DNA of 64,000 bases, taken from Chryseobacterium cupriresistens (GTDB lineage: Bacteria > Bacteroidota > Bacteroidia > Flavobacteriales > Weeksellaceae). This document shows, piece after piece, positions 36,164-43,425 of the stretch; position 1 is the first letter of the stretch, and each line of letters opens with the position of its first letter. The position numbers and the translations under genes are program-made. The stretch is taken from NCBI RefSeq assembly GCF_046614675.1, contig NZ_JBKKJT010000003.1, positions 1 through 64,000 of the forward strand, written 5' to 3'. The notes below the pieces were generated by a model. That model was not told the origin of the DNA. It ran no database searches and worked only from the letters and a program-made list of their open reading frames with translations.

Positions 36164-36192
36164 AACCGCACCCAATCTGGTGCGGTTTTTTT
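36164..36192 (+). terminator. Terminator of clpP
   Basis: AACCGCACC/GGTGCGGTT stem with a 6-nt loop and a seven-T run. Confidence 0.9.
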
Positions 36193-36217
36193 GTTGGATG
36201 ATATTTTAAATTTCACT

Positions 36218-36421
36218 ATTTAGATTCTGCAGAATGACACAATTGGAATGGAGGTTTATCCATACAGCTTATCATTCCGAAGAAATCCGGCTGCAATAAT
36301 CCGGAAAAAAATACTTCACAAGAAATCTACAATGCTGGCCAAATTCCAACTGAAGACGTAAAAATTCCCATCCTCCGGAGGGGTGGCAAAAATTCAAAGA
36401 ATTTTTGACGGGGTGGTTGTA
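36218..36421 (+). repeat. Dispersed ~200-bp repeat, copy D
   Basis: Same orientation as copy A: a foldable part (GATTCTGCAGAATGACAC ... ATCATTCCGAAGAAATCC), then CAACTGAAGACGTAAAAATT, CCTCCGGAGGGGTGG, AATTCAAAGAATTTTTGACG and GGGGTGGTT. It fills most of the 366-bp gap between clpP and the esterase gene. Confidence 0.75.
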
Positions 36422-36516
36422 AATAGCACATTCATCAGTATTGTTAAAAAACAATTATCATTATATTTAAGATCAGTTTACAATCGATTTATACTTTCGC
36501 AGCCATAAAAGTGAAT

Positions 36517-37785
36517 ATGAAAAAATTACTATGGTCTGCAGTCGTGCTGGCAGTATGGGCTTCATGTAAAAGTGATGATGATACAGCCATAATTAATCAG
36601 GATATTAATTATTCCAAACTGCCTCAGGAGTTTCCCTTTACAAAACTGGCTACTATAAACGGAGTGGATGTTATCAACGGAGGTTTTGGTTCCGGTGCTG
36701 CCGCTCATCCAACAAGAAAAGGGGAGTTCTATGTCATTACAGACAGAGGTCCCAATACGGACTTCCAGAATGGAAAAAAGTTTCTTGCTCCTAATTTCAC
36801 TCCAACTATTATGCATTTTAAAATCAATGCCGACGGAAATGTAGAGGTCATCAAATATATTAAACTTAAAAATCCATCCGGACAACCTATTACCGGACTT
36901 CCAAATCCTGTTGGAATGGGGAGCACAGGAGAAATAGCATATGATGCTTCCGGAAATGTCTTAGGTACTGATCAGTATGGTCTTGACAGCGAAAGTATTG
37001 TTGCTGCCGCTGACGGTACATTCTGGGTTTCCGATGAATACGGACCGCATATCGTCCATTACAGTGCAGATGGAATGGAGATGGAAAGAATAAGCCCTAT
37101 CGGAGTAAATACAGGACCAAGAAAGTTACCTGCTGTTTTAGCGAAAAGAAGAGCCAACAGAGGAATGGAGGGGCTTTGTATGAGCCCGGACGGAAGAACG
37201 CTGATAGGAACCATGCAGTCGATGATGTATGTTCCCAGTAAGGCATTGGCTACCAATAAAACTTTAACGAGAATTGTCACATTTGATACTGTTACAGGGC
37301 AGACTAAACAGTTTCTATATAAGCAGGATGGAGGTGCTACTGATTCGGTTTGTGATATTACAGCAATAAGTAACAGTGAATTCCTGGTGATTGAAAGAGA
37401 TGGAAATTTCGGTTCCCAGGGCGGAATCAAAAAAGTATACAGAATCAATCTGAGCAATGCAACAGATGTAAACGGAGCCGATATCAGCGCTGTTGACGGA
37501 ATGAAAATCAATGGAAAAGCTTTAGAACAATGTTCATGGGACGAAATTACCAATGCCGGAATAAAAGCTGTTACAAAAACATTAGCCGTAGATCTGGTAG
37601 CAAAACTGGGCTATGAACATGATAAATTCGAGGGAATTGTTTATCTGGGAAATAATAAACTGGCTGTTTTCAATGATGATGACTTTGGAGTGGTAGATGA
37701 TGGAAACGGAAATCCAAAAGCCAAAATTTTACCTAAAACGGGTAAAGTAGACAAGGGAACAATGTATGTAGTCGATATTCAATAA
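36517..37785 (+). CDS. Phytase-like esterase, lipoprotein
   Basis: 422 residues from the ATG at 36517 (KKLLWSAVVLAVWASCKSDD, lipobox Cys); an in-frame ATG at 36511 adds two residues. The body matches the phytase-like esterase family (PF13449 type): GGFGSGAAAHPTRKGEFYVI, TDRGPNT, DGTFWVSDEYGPHIV, NRGMEGLCMSPDG, KFEGIVYLGNNKLAVFNDDD. A beta-propeller phosphoesterase or lactonase in the envelope is expected. Monocistronic, ending in a bidirectional terminator shared with tpiA. Confidence 0.85.
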   Translation: MKKLLWSAVVLAVWASCKSDDDTAIINQDINYSKLPQEFPFTKLATINGVDVINGGFGSGAAAHPTRKGEFYVITDRGPNTDFQNGKKFLAPNFTPTIMHFKINADGNVEVIKYIKLKNPSGQPITGLPNPVGMGSTGEIAYDASGNVLGTDQYGLDSESIVAAADGTFWVSDEYGPHIVHYSADGMEMERISPIGVNTGPRKLPAVLAKRRANRGMEGLCMSPDGRTLIGTMQSMMYVPSKALATNKTLTRIVTFDTVTGQTKQFLYKQDGGATDSVCDITAISNSEFLVIERDGNFGSQGGIKKVYRINLSNATDVNGADISAVDGMKINGKALEQCSWDEITNAGIKAVTKTLAVDLVAKLGYEHDKFEGIVYLGNNKLAVFNDDDFGVVDDGNGNPKAKILPKTGKVDKGTMYVVDIQ

Positions 37786-37802
37786 TTAGATTTTTTTAAC
37801 GG

Positions 37803-37833
37803 AAAACGGCGGAATCGAAGATTCCGCCGTTTT
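37803..37833. terminator. Bidirectional terminator between convergent genes
   Basis: AAAACGGCGGAATC-GAA-GATTCCGCCGTTTT with T-run to the right and A-run to the left; serves the esterase gene and tpiA. Confidence 0.9.
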
Positions 37834-37854
37834 TATTTTTATCTAAATGAAATT

Positions 37855-38613
37855 TTAGTTAAAAGCTTCAATGATTTTAGAGAAGTCTTCCAGTTTCAAA
37901 GCCGCTCCTCCGATAAGACCTCCGTCAATATCCGGCTGAGAGAAGATTTCTTTTGCATTATCCGGCTTCACAGAACCTCCGTAAAGAATAGAAACTTCGT
38001 CAGCAACTTCCTGTCCGTATTTTGAAGCAATAATATTTCTGATGTGAGCATGGATTTCCTGAGCCTGCTCCGGACTTGCTGTTTCTCCTGTTCCGATAGC
38101 CCAAACCGGTTCGTAAGCAATCACCACTTTTTTGATTTCTTCAGCAGAAAGCGTGAAAAGAGCTACTTCAGTCTGGTTTTTTACGACTTCAAGGTGTTGC
38201 CCTGCTTTTCTCTGTTCAAGTGTTTCTCCATTACAGTAAACAGGAATAAGACCTTTATCAAGAGCCAGCTTGATCTTTCTGTTACAGTGAGAATCTGTTT
38301 CTCCGTGATATTGCCTTCTTTCAGAATGCCCGATTAATGAACCGGTAGCATCGATAGATTCCAGCATATCTGCAGAAATTTCACCTGTGTAAGCGCCGCT
38401 TTCATGCTCGCTCATATCCTGAGAAAATACACCGATCTCATCCTTTTCAAAAATATCTTTCGCCATCATCAAATACAATGCTGGCGGAGCAATCCAAACT
38501 TCACAGTTGGTAGCGTTATTGTTTTTATAGCTTAGTAACTGAATCATTAATTGTTGTGCATCAATTACATTTTTGTTCATTTTCCAGTTTCCTGCAACTA
38601 TTTTTCTTCTCAT
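37855..38613 (-). CDS. tpiA: Triose-phosphate isomerase
   Basis: 252 residues, the standard size. It interconverts dihydroxyacetone phosphate and glyceraldehyde 3-phosphate. Visible active-site segments: GNWKMNK, LIGHSERRQYHGE (electrophilic His), VIAYEPVWAIGTGETASPEQ (catalytic Glu and loop 6) and ILYGGSVKPDN, GLIGGAAL (phosphate binding). A TerB-like gene precedes it by 40 bp on the same strand. Confidence 0.96.
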   Translation of the reverse strand: MRRKIVAGNWKMNKNVIDAQQLMIQLLSYKNNNATNCEVWIAPPALYLMMAKDIFEKDEIGVFSQDMSEHESGAYTGEISADMLESIDATGSLIGHSERRQYHGETDSHCNRKIKLALDKGLIPVYCNGETLEQRKAGQHLEVVKNQTEVALFTLSAEEIKKVVIAYEPVWAIGTGETASPEQAQEIHAHIRNIIASKYGQEVADEVSILYGGSVKPDNAKEIFSQPDIDGGLIGGAALKLEDFSKIIEAFN

Positions 38614-38653
38614 AAGATTTAGATATAGATTTATTTTATTTTTTCGTAATGGT

Positions 38654-39001
38654 TTATAATCCCCAAAGGTTTTTCAGTAGAACATAGAAGGTGTGCTCTT
38701 CCTCAGTTACTTTATTGTCTGCTTTGATCAAAGATTTTGCAAACTGAACAAATTTCACACGTTCATCCTCTGTAGAATCATCATGGAAACATCTTGCATG
38801 GAACTCAAAATGATCTTTCCATTCCTCAGGCTGTAAAAGGGCCAATGTGTCCAATTCGTTGTCAAGGTTCATTCTGAAAGGAAATTCATCCGCCAGGTAT
38901 TGCTGTACCAGCATTCCTTCCTCAGGGGCAAACTCTCCGTCCACAGAAGAAAGAATCATTAATAAATGATAGCCGGCGATTGATTTATTTGATTTTTGCA
39001 T
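38654..39001 (-). CDS. TerB-like (tellurite-resistance/DUF533-type) protein
   Basis: 115 residues, all-helical and acidic. The pattern LLMILSSVDGEFAPEEGMLV and FAKSLIKADNKVTEEEHTFY are the paired acidic motifs of the TerB fold. Function is unknown; TerB-like proteins occur in envelope stress and metal settings. Probably co-transcribed with tpiA. Confidence 0.75.
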   Translation of the reverse strand: MQKSNKSIAGYHLLMILSSVDGEFAPEEGMLVQQYLADEFPFRMNLDNELDTLALLQPEEWKDHFEFHARCFHDDSTEDERVKFVQFAKSLIKADNKVTEEEHTFYVLLKNLWGL

Positions 39002-39033
39002 GAGCTTTTATATGTTTAAGTTTAGTGTTTAAA

Positions 39034-39074
39034 TTTGATAATTGATAATTGATAATTGATAATTGATAATTGAT
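39034..39074. repeat. Heptanucleotide tandem repeat (TTGATAA)n
   Basis: About 5.7 copies of TTGATAA in the gap upstream of the TerB-like gene. A possible slippage site close to its promoter. Confidence 0.85.
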
Positions 39075-39123
39075 CAACGATTGGCTCTCGTCAAAAAGAT
39101 CATTTATCGTTCATCATTCATAA

Positions 39124-40233
39124 TTAATTAACGTAGTCCTTTGCAGGTTGTTTATCTACAATTTTTCCATTCTCAAGAATGAGGACAAACGGATTGCTTC
39201 TTGCTATTGTTTTGATGGCAGTTCCGTCCATCAGTACATTTTTAATGGTTTTAAAAGTATTAGGCTCTGTGGAAACTCCGTAGATTAAGGCGCCTTTCTG
39301 AGTATTTACCTTTGCCTCCACTTTCTGAAGCAGGTCAGCAGGGATTTCCTTTGGATGATAGGAAAACACCAGAACAGCTTTTGGAGCATTAATGATCTCT
39401 TGCGTAACTTCCATTCCTGTAGGATCTTCAATCTTAAATTTTACAATTTCAGATTTGTAACCTTCCTTAATCAATACCGATTCATTTTTTCCATCTTCAA
39501 TTTTCCACGGAGAACCTTCTGCCCAGTATTCTGTTTTTTTGATATAATCATCCTGATTTACCTTTACTACCTGTCCTGTTTTTTCGTTTTTCAGGGAGTA
39601 AAATGTCTTATATTCAGAAGGGTTTTTGTCAATTTTAGCTTTTTCACCTTTAATGTCTGTCCCGATTTTATAATCACGGAAATCAATGATCGGTTCATGC
39701 ATGATTCCCTGCACCATAACGTAGATCATTCCTAAAGAAAAGACTGTTAAAAGAATATATTGGAACGTATGGGAAGACTCTTTTTCGCTGATTCCATACT
39801 CATCTTTTTTACGGAATTCTTTTCTGTACAGAATGAATAATAGAATCAATCCTATCAAAAGGATAACATCTTTAAGGAAGCTCTGCCATGGAGTAAATTT
39901 GATGGCATCTCCAAAGCATCCACAATCTGTTACCACATTGAAATAAGCCGAATAAAATGTCAGAAATCCAAAGAAAATACAAAGTGCAATTAATACGGAT
40001 AAGGTAAATTTAAGCTTTAATTTAAGCAGCAGCATAAATCCTAAGAAAAGCTCCAGTACCACCACAATAATAGAAAACAGCAGGGCAAACTTTTCAAAAA
40101 ACGGCATATTGAAAACAGCAGGAGAGAAATATTCTTCCATTTTGAAAGAAAAACCTACCAGATCCACGGCTTTCACAAAGCCTGAAAGGATAAAAATGAC
40201 AGCGATAATAAAGCGTAATAAACCTTTGAGCAT
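39124..40233 (-). CDS. DoxX/MauE-type membrane protein with C-terminal thioredoxin-like domain (BT_3928-like)
   Basis: 369 residues. Four N-terminal membrane helices of DoxX/MauE type (LLRFIIAVIFILSGFVKAVD; CGCFGDAI between helices 3 and 4), a fifth helix near 155-170, then a soluble extracytoplasmic region ending in a thioredoxin-like fold without a CxxC. The family in Bacteroidota is called BT_3928. A redox or quinone-linked role is inferred. It follows the DUF1599 gene by one base, so the two are coupled. Confidence 0.8.
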   Translation of the reverse strand: MLKGLLRFIIAVIFILSGFVKAVDLVGFSFKMEEYFSPAVFNMPFFEKFALLFSIIVVVLELFLGFMLLLKLKLKFTLSVLIALCIFFGFLTFYSAYFNVVTDCGCFGDAIKFTPWQSFLKDVILLIGLILLFILYRKEFRKKDEYGISEKESSHTFQYILLTVFSLGMIYVMVQGIMHEPIIDFRDYKIGTDIKGEKAKIDKNPSEYKTFYSLKNEKTGQVVKVNQDDYIKKTEYWAEGSPWKIEDGKNESVLIKEGYKSEIVKFKIEDPTGMEVTQEIINAPKAVLVFSYHPKEIPADLLQKVEAKVNTQKGALIYGVSTEPNTFKTIKNVLMDGTAIKTIARSNPFVLILENGKIVDKQPAKDYVN

Positions 40234-40234
40234 A

Positions 40235-40801
40235 TTAAATAGTTTTGGGTTCGAACTGATTTTCTTTTTCCGAGAACTTGATCAGACAGAAGACGGCATA
40301 ATTCAGCATGTCGAAATAGTTGGCATCAAGCCCTTCCGAAACAATTGTTTGGCCCTGGTTATCCTCAATCTGTTTGGTTCTCAATACTTTCTGATAAATA
40401 AGATCCGTAATTGAAGAAATCCTCATATCTCTCCATGCTTCACCATAATCATGGTTTTTTCTTTCCATTAAAGCTTTCGCTTCACCGGAATATTTGTCAT
40501 ACAGACCTAAAATTTCTTCCTTATTTTCATTAAAATCATTGGAAAGGCCCTTTTCCAGCTGGATAAGTCCAATGATAGAATAGTTCACAATGGCGATAAA
40601 TTCATCTTCTTCACTCTCATCCACCATTTTTTTATCAGTCATTTGCAGCGTACGGATCCTGTTCACTTTGATATAAATCTGATCTGTAATGGAACTTGGC
40701 CGTAAAACCCTCCATGCCGCACCATAATCCTGCAATTTTTTGCCGAAAAGATCACGGCACTGACTGATAACTTTCTCGAACTGTACTGATGTTTTTAACA
40801 T
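40235..40801 (-). CDS. DUF1599 protein
   Basis: 188 residues, soluble, made of two similar halves: FGKKLQDYGAAWRVLRPSSI with DQIYIKVNRIRTLQ, and ERKNHDYGEAWRDMRISSI with DLIYQKVLRTKQIE. This internal duplication is characteristic of DUF1599, which is found almost only in Bacteroidota and often near folP. It has a nucleotide-pyrophosphohydrolase-like look (MazG-type helices), but no activity is established. Confidence 0.88.
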   Translation of the reverse strand: MLKTSVQFEKVISQCRDLFGKKLQDYGAAWRVLRPSSITDQIYIKVNRIRTLQMTDKKMVDESEEDEFIAIVNYSIIGLIQLEKGLSNDFNENKEEILGLYDKYSGEAKALMERKNHDYGEAWRDMRISSITDLIYQKVLRTKQIEDNQGQTIVSEGLDANYFDMLNYAVFCLIKFSEKENQFEPKTI

Positions 40802-40849
40802 AAATCTTCTTAATCTTCCAAATATACGAATTCGGTTTTAGATTTTTGA

Positions 40850-41035
40850 ATTTGATGAGCTGAGTTTGTGAGTGAGAGGGTGAGAGGATGGGAGAGTTTT
40901 AGAGTTTCGGGTTTCGGGATTCGAGTTGTTGGGTTTGAGAGTGAGAGAGTCGGAGCGTCGGAGAGTTTGAGGGTGAGAGTGTTTGAGCATGGTATGTGAA
41001 ACGTCCACTTCTAACTTCTAGCTTCTAGCTTCCAA
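40850..41035. repeat. Low-complexity degenerate repeat tract
   Basis: GAGTGAGAGGGTGAGAGG, GAGAGTGAGAGAGTCGG and CTTCTAACTTCTAGCTTCTA dominate the DUF1599-folP divergent gap (334 bp). Strand-asymmetric (purine-rich, then pyrimidine-rich). No gene. Confidence 0.65.
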
Positions 41036-41061
41036 TTTCTCATTTAAAACTCATAAATCAC

Positions 41062-41069
41062 TAATTTTG
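41062..41069 (+). promoter_or_regulatory. -7 promoter element of folP
   Basis: TAATTTTG matches TAnnTTTG, 66 bp before the folP start codon. Confidence 0.45.
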
Positions 41070-41135
41070 CATTACAAAAATCATTCATCAATTATCATTA
41101 ATCATTTATAATCTACCCTCATCAATAATAATCTC

Positions 41136-42002
41136 ATGCTCTCCAACCCTAAAACTCTCCCACACTCAAACCCTCCAACTCATTCAATCAACTGCAACGG
41201 TAGACTGGTACAACTGGACACTCCAAAAATCATGGGAATTCTCAACCTGACTCCGGATTCTTTCTCTGACGGCGGAAAATTCAATAACGAAAAAGCAGCT
41301 CTGGAGCATGCCGAAAAACTGTTGAAAGATGGAGCAGAAATACTGGATATTGGCCCTCAGTCTACACGTCCCAATGCCGAATTTTTAAGTGCTGCCGAAG
41401 AAAAAAACAGAATTGGAAATCTGATTTCTCTGATCAAAAAAGAATTTCCGGAAGCCCTGATTTCCCTGGATACTTTTTATGCAGAAACAGTGAAATTTGG
41501 ATTTAATGAAGGAATTGATCTGATTAATGATATTTCTGGAGGTCAGTATGATACAGAAATGTTTGATACAGCTGCTGAAACGAGGTTGCCTTACATTCTG
41601 ATGCATGTAAATCCTTCTTATGAAACCATGCATGATAAAATAAAATTTGAAGATATTACGCTGGAAGTGAACCAGTATTTTGCTAAAAAAACAAAAGAAC
41701 TTTTAGAAAAAGGAGTGAATGATATCATTCTTGATCCCGGTTTTGGTTTCGGGAAAACAGTGGAAGACCAGATGAAAATGATCCATGAAGTTGAATATCT
41801 CGGATTCGGAAAATTTCCTTTGCTGATAGGGATTTCCAGAAAGTCATTTATCTACAGGCCTTTGGGAAAATCACCGCTGGACATCAATGAGGAAACACAG
41901 AAACTGCACATGAAAGTATTGGAACAGGGAGCAAAAATTTTGAGGGTTCACGATGTGGCTGAAGCAAAGGAAACACTGAACCATTTTTTACGAAAAAAAT
42001 AA
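41136..42002 (+). CDS. folP: Dihydropteroate synthase
   Basis: 288 residues. It joins para-aminobenzoate to the pterin pyrophosphate in folate synthesis. Motifs: IMGILNLTPDSFSDGG (pyrophosphate loop), LDIGPQSTRPNA, DLINDISGGQYD, IILDPGFGFGKTVEDQ and LIGISRKSFI. The first 30 or so residues (Pro/Ser/His-rich) are poorly conserved and the start may be later. It is followed at once by the ilv leader region. Confidence 0.93.
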   Translation: MLSNPKTLPHSNPPTHSINCNGRLVQLDTPKIMGILNLTPDSFSDGGKFNNEKAALEHAEKLLKDGAEILDIGPQSTRPNAEFLSAAEEKNRIGNLISLIKKEFPEALISLDTFYAETVKFGFNEGIDLINDISGGQYDTEMFDTAAETRLPYILMHVNPSYETMHDKIKFEDITLEVNQYFAKKTKELLEKGVNDIILDPGFGFGKTVEDQMKMIHEVEYLGFGKFPLLIGISRKSFIYRPLGKSPLDINEETQKLHMKVLEQGAKILRVHDVAEAKETLNHFLRKK

Positions 42003-42017
42003 AAAGTGCAAAAAAAA

Positions 42018-42048
42018 CTTGTGAGTAATTAAAAAGTTTATACATTTG
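42018..42048 (+). promoter_or_regulatory. Promoter of the ilv operon
   Basis: CTTG (42018-42021) and TACATTTG (42041-42048) are separated by 19 bp, a good match to the Bacteroidota pattern TTTG-N19-TAnnTTTG. Transcription would start at about 42053, on or next to the ATG of the first leader peptide, so that peptide may be translated from a leaderless message. Confidence 0.6.
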
Positions 42049-42052
42049 CAAT

Positions 42053-42136
42053 ATGAATTTTACGAATCAGAAAAATATTATTGTCATTTCTATTATTGCT
42101 GTTGTCATTAACAACAGTAAGGAAACGGCATTTTAA
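42053..42136 (+). CDS. ilv leader peptide 1 (Ile/Val-rich)
   Basis: A 27-codon frame containing IIVISIIAVVI: six Ile and three Val, nine of the eleven residues at positions 9-19. This density of the operon's own end products is the hallmark of an attenuation leader. No ribosome-binding site is possible if transcription starts at 42053. Its last codons contain GAAACGG (42122-42128), complementary to CCGTTTC of the following terminator. Confidence 0.85.
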   Translation: MNFTNQKNIIVISIIAVVINNSKETAF

Positions 42137-42193
42137 ATAGATTTTAATTTAAATTATATATAAAACCGTTTCAAACTATGAAACGGTTTTTTT
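42122..42193 (+). promoter_or_regulatory. ilv attenuator 1: antiterminator and terminator
   Basis: Terminator: AAAACCGTTTCA (42162-42173), 5-nt loop, TGAAACGGTTTT (42179-42190), T-run. Antiterminator: GAAACGG (42122-42128), inside the leader frame, can pair with CCGTTTC (42166-42172). A ribosome stalled on the Ile/Val run would leave the antiterminator free and let transcription pass; a ribosome reaching the stop at 42136 would cover it and let the terminator form. Confidence 0.8.
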
Positions 42194-42220
42194 GTTTTTA
42201 ATTTTTTATAGTATAAAAGT

Positions 42221-42277
42221 ATGTACCAGTTATTATCAGTAATTATTATCGTCATTATTATTCCCTTACGGCTGTGA
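42221..42277 (+). CDS. ilv leader peptide 2 (Leu/Ile/Val-rich)
   Basis: An 18-codon frame reading MYQLLSVIIIVIIIPLRL: six Ile, two Val and four Leu. It lies 85 bp after the first leader and only 31 bp after the first terminator. Leu codons flank the Ile/Val run, so it can respond to all three branched-chain amino acids, unlike leader 1, which has no Leu. Confidence 0.82.
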   Translation: MYQLLSVIIIVIIIPLRL

Positions 42278-42338
42278 GAAGGAAGGTGTATGACTGTACA
42301 TATATTGAGCCCTCTCACAGCGTGAGAGGGCTTTTTTT
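42274..42338 (+). promoter_or_regulatory. ilv attenuator 2: antiterminator and terminator
   Basis: Terminator: AGCCCTCTCAC (42308-42318), 3-nt loop, GTGAGAGGGCT (42322-42332), T-run. GTGAGAAGG at the leader 2 stop (42274-42282) can pair with CCTCTCAC (42311-42318) with one bulge, giving the alternative antiterminator. The ilvE start codon is 40 bp beyond the stem. Confidence 0.8.
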
Positions 42339-42372
42339 ATTTCGATTTGTTAATTTTTTAAACTTCTATAAC

Positions 42373-43245
42373 ATGTATTACAACGACGACACGACCATCT
42401 ACTTTGACGGAAAATTTATGAAAGCGAAAGATGCGGGAACTGATCTTTACAGCCAATCACTTCACTATGGTTACTCTGTTTTTGAAGGCATTAAATCCTA
42501 CAGCACAGATCATGGAACTCAAATTTTCAAAGCAAAAGAACACTACGAAAGACTGAAAAGATCAGCAGAACTCATGCATATTCCTTTTGATTATTCCGTA
42601 AATCAGCTTACAGAACTTACCTATGAACTTCTGGATCGTAATGGGTTTACAGATGCTTATATCCGTCCGTTGGTTACGTGTTCGCCCAATATGTCACTTT
42701 CAAAAGGACAAAAATCTTATCTGTCTCTTCTTGCATGGGAATGGAACAACGGCTATCTGGCGGATAAAATGAAAATTATGACTTCCCCTTTTCAACGCCC
42801 TAATCCTAAGGCATTCAAGGTGGAAGCCAAAGTAGGAGGGCATTATGTAAACTCCATATTAGCCTGTCAGGATGCCAAAGATAAAGGCTATGATGAAGCG
42901 CTGGTTCTGGATGAAAACGGAAATGTTGCCGAGAGTTCAGGTGCCAATGTGTTCTACGAAAAAGACGGAGTTTTATATACTCCGGCCAAAGGAAGTATTC
43001 TTCCGGGCATTACAAGACAAACCGTTATGGAAATTTGTAATGAGCTAGCTATCCCTGTAAAGGAAACTTTTTTCAAACCTGAAGAAATGAGAGGCGCAGA
43101 TGCAGGCTTTTTCTGTGGTACGGCGGCAGAAATTGTTGCCCTTGATTCACTTGATGATGTTCCTTTTACCAAAGATTGGGAAAACACAGCAAGTGGGAGA
43201 GTACAACAGGCATATTTGAAATTGGTAAGAGTTCTGTCATTGTAA
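42373..43245 (+). CDS. ilvE: Branched-chain amino-acid aminotransferase
   Basis: 290 residues from the ATG at 42373. An upstream in-frame ATG at 42274 lies inside the attenuator and was rejected. PLP enzyme of fold type IV making Leu, Ile and Val from their keto acids. Motifs: LHYGYSVFEGIKSY, KVGGHYVNSILACQDAKDKG (PLP-lysine in the preceding VEAKVGG region), GNVAESSGANVFYEKDG, LPGITRQTVMEI and FFCGTAAEIVALDSL. First structural gene of the ilv operon. Confidence 0.92.
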   Translation: MYYNDDTTIYFDGKFMKAKDAGTDLYSQSLHYGYSVFEGIKSYSTDHGTQIFKAKEHYERLKRSAELMHIPFDYSVNQLTELTYELLDRNGFTDAYIRPLVTCSPNMSLSKGQKSYLSLLAWEWNNGYLADKMKIMTSPFQRPNPKAFKVEAKVGGHYVNSILACQDAKDKGYDEALVLDENGNVAESSGANVFYEKDGVLYTPAKGSILPGITRQTVMEICNELAIPVKETFFKPEEMRGADAGFFCGTAAEIVALDSLDDVPFTKDWENTASGRVQQAYLKLVRVLSL

Positions 43246-43425
43246 ATTTTAATAATATAAATATTTGATTATCAATTGAATAAATTCGTTTTTTGAACAA
43301 TTGAATATTGTAGTTTTTGGAAAAAACGAAAATGAAAAGAATATTACAAAATGTAGTTTTGGATCGGAATTTAGTAAAGAACTCCATTTTAAAGCGAGGA
43401 AAAGAACATAAAATGAAGAATAAAT

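Noticed and set aside
40850..41035. Short purine-rich repeats as a gene or VNTR in a coding frame
   Set aside because: All frames are broken; the same degenerate style recurs in other intergenic gaps.
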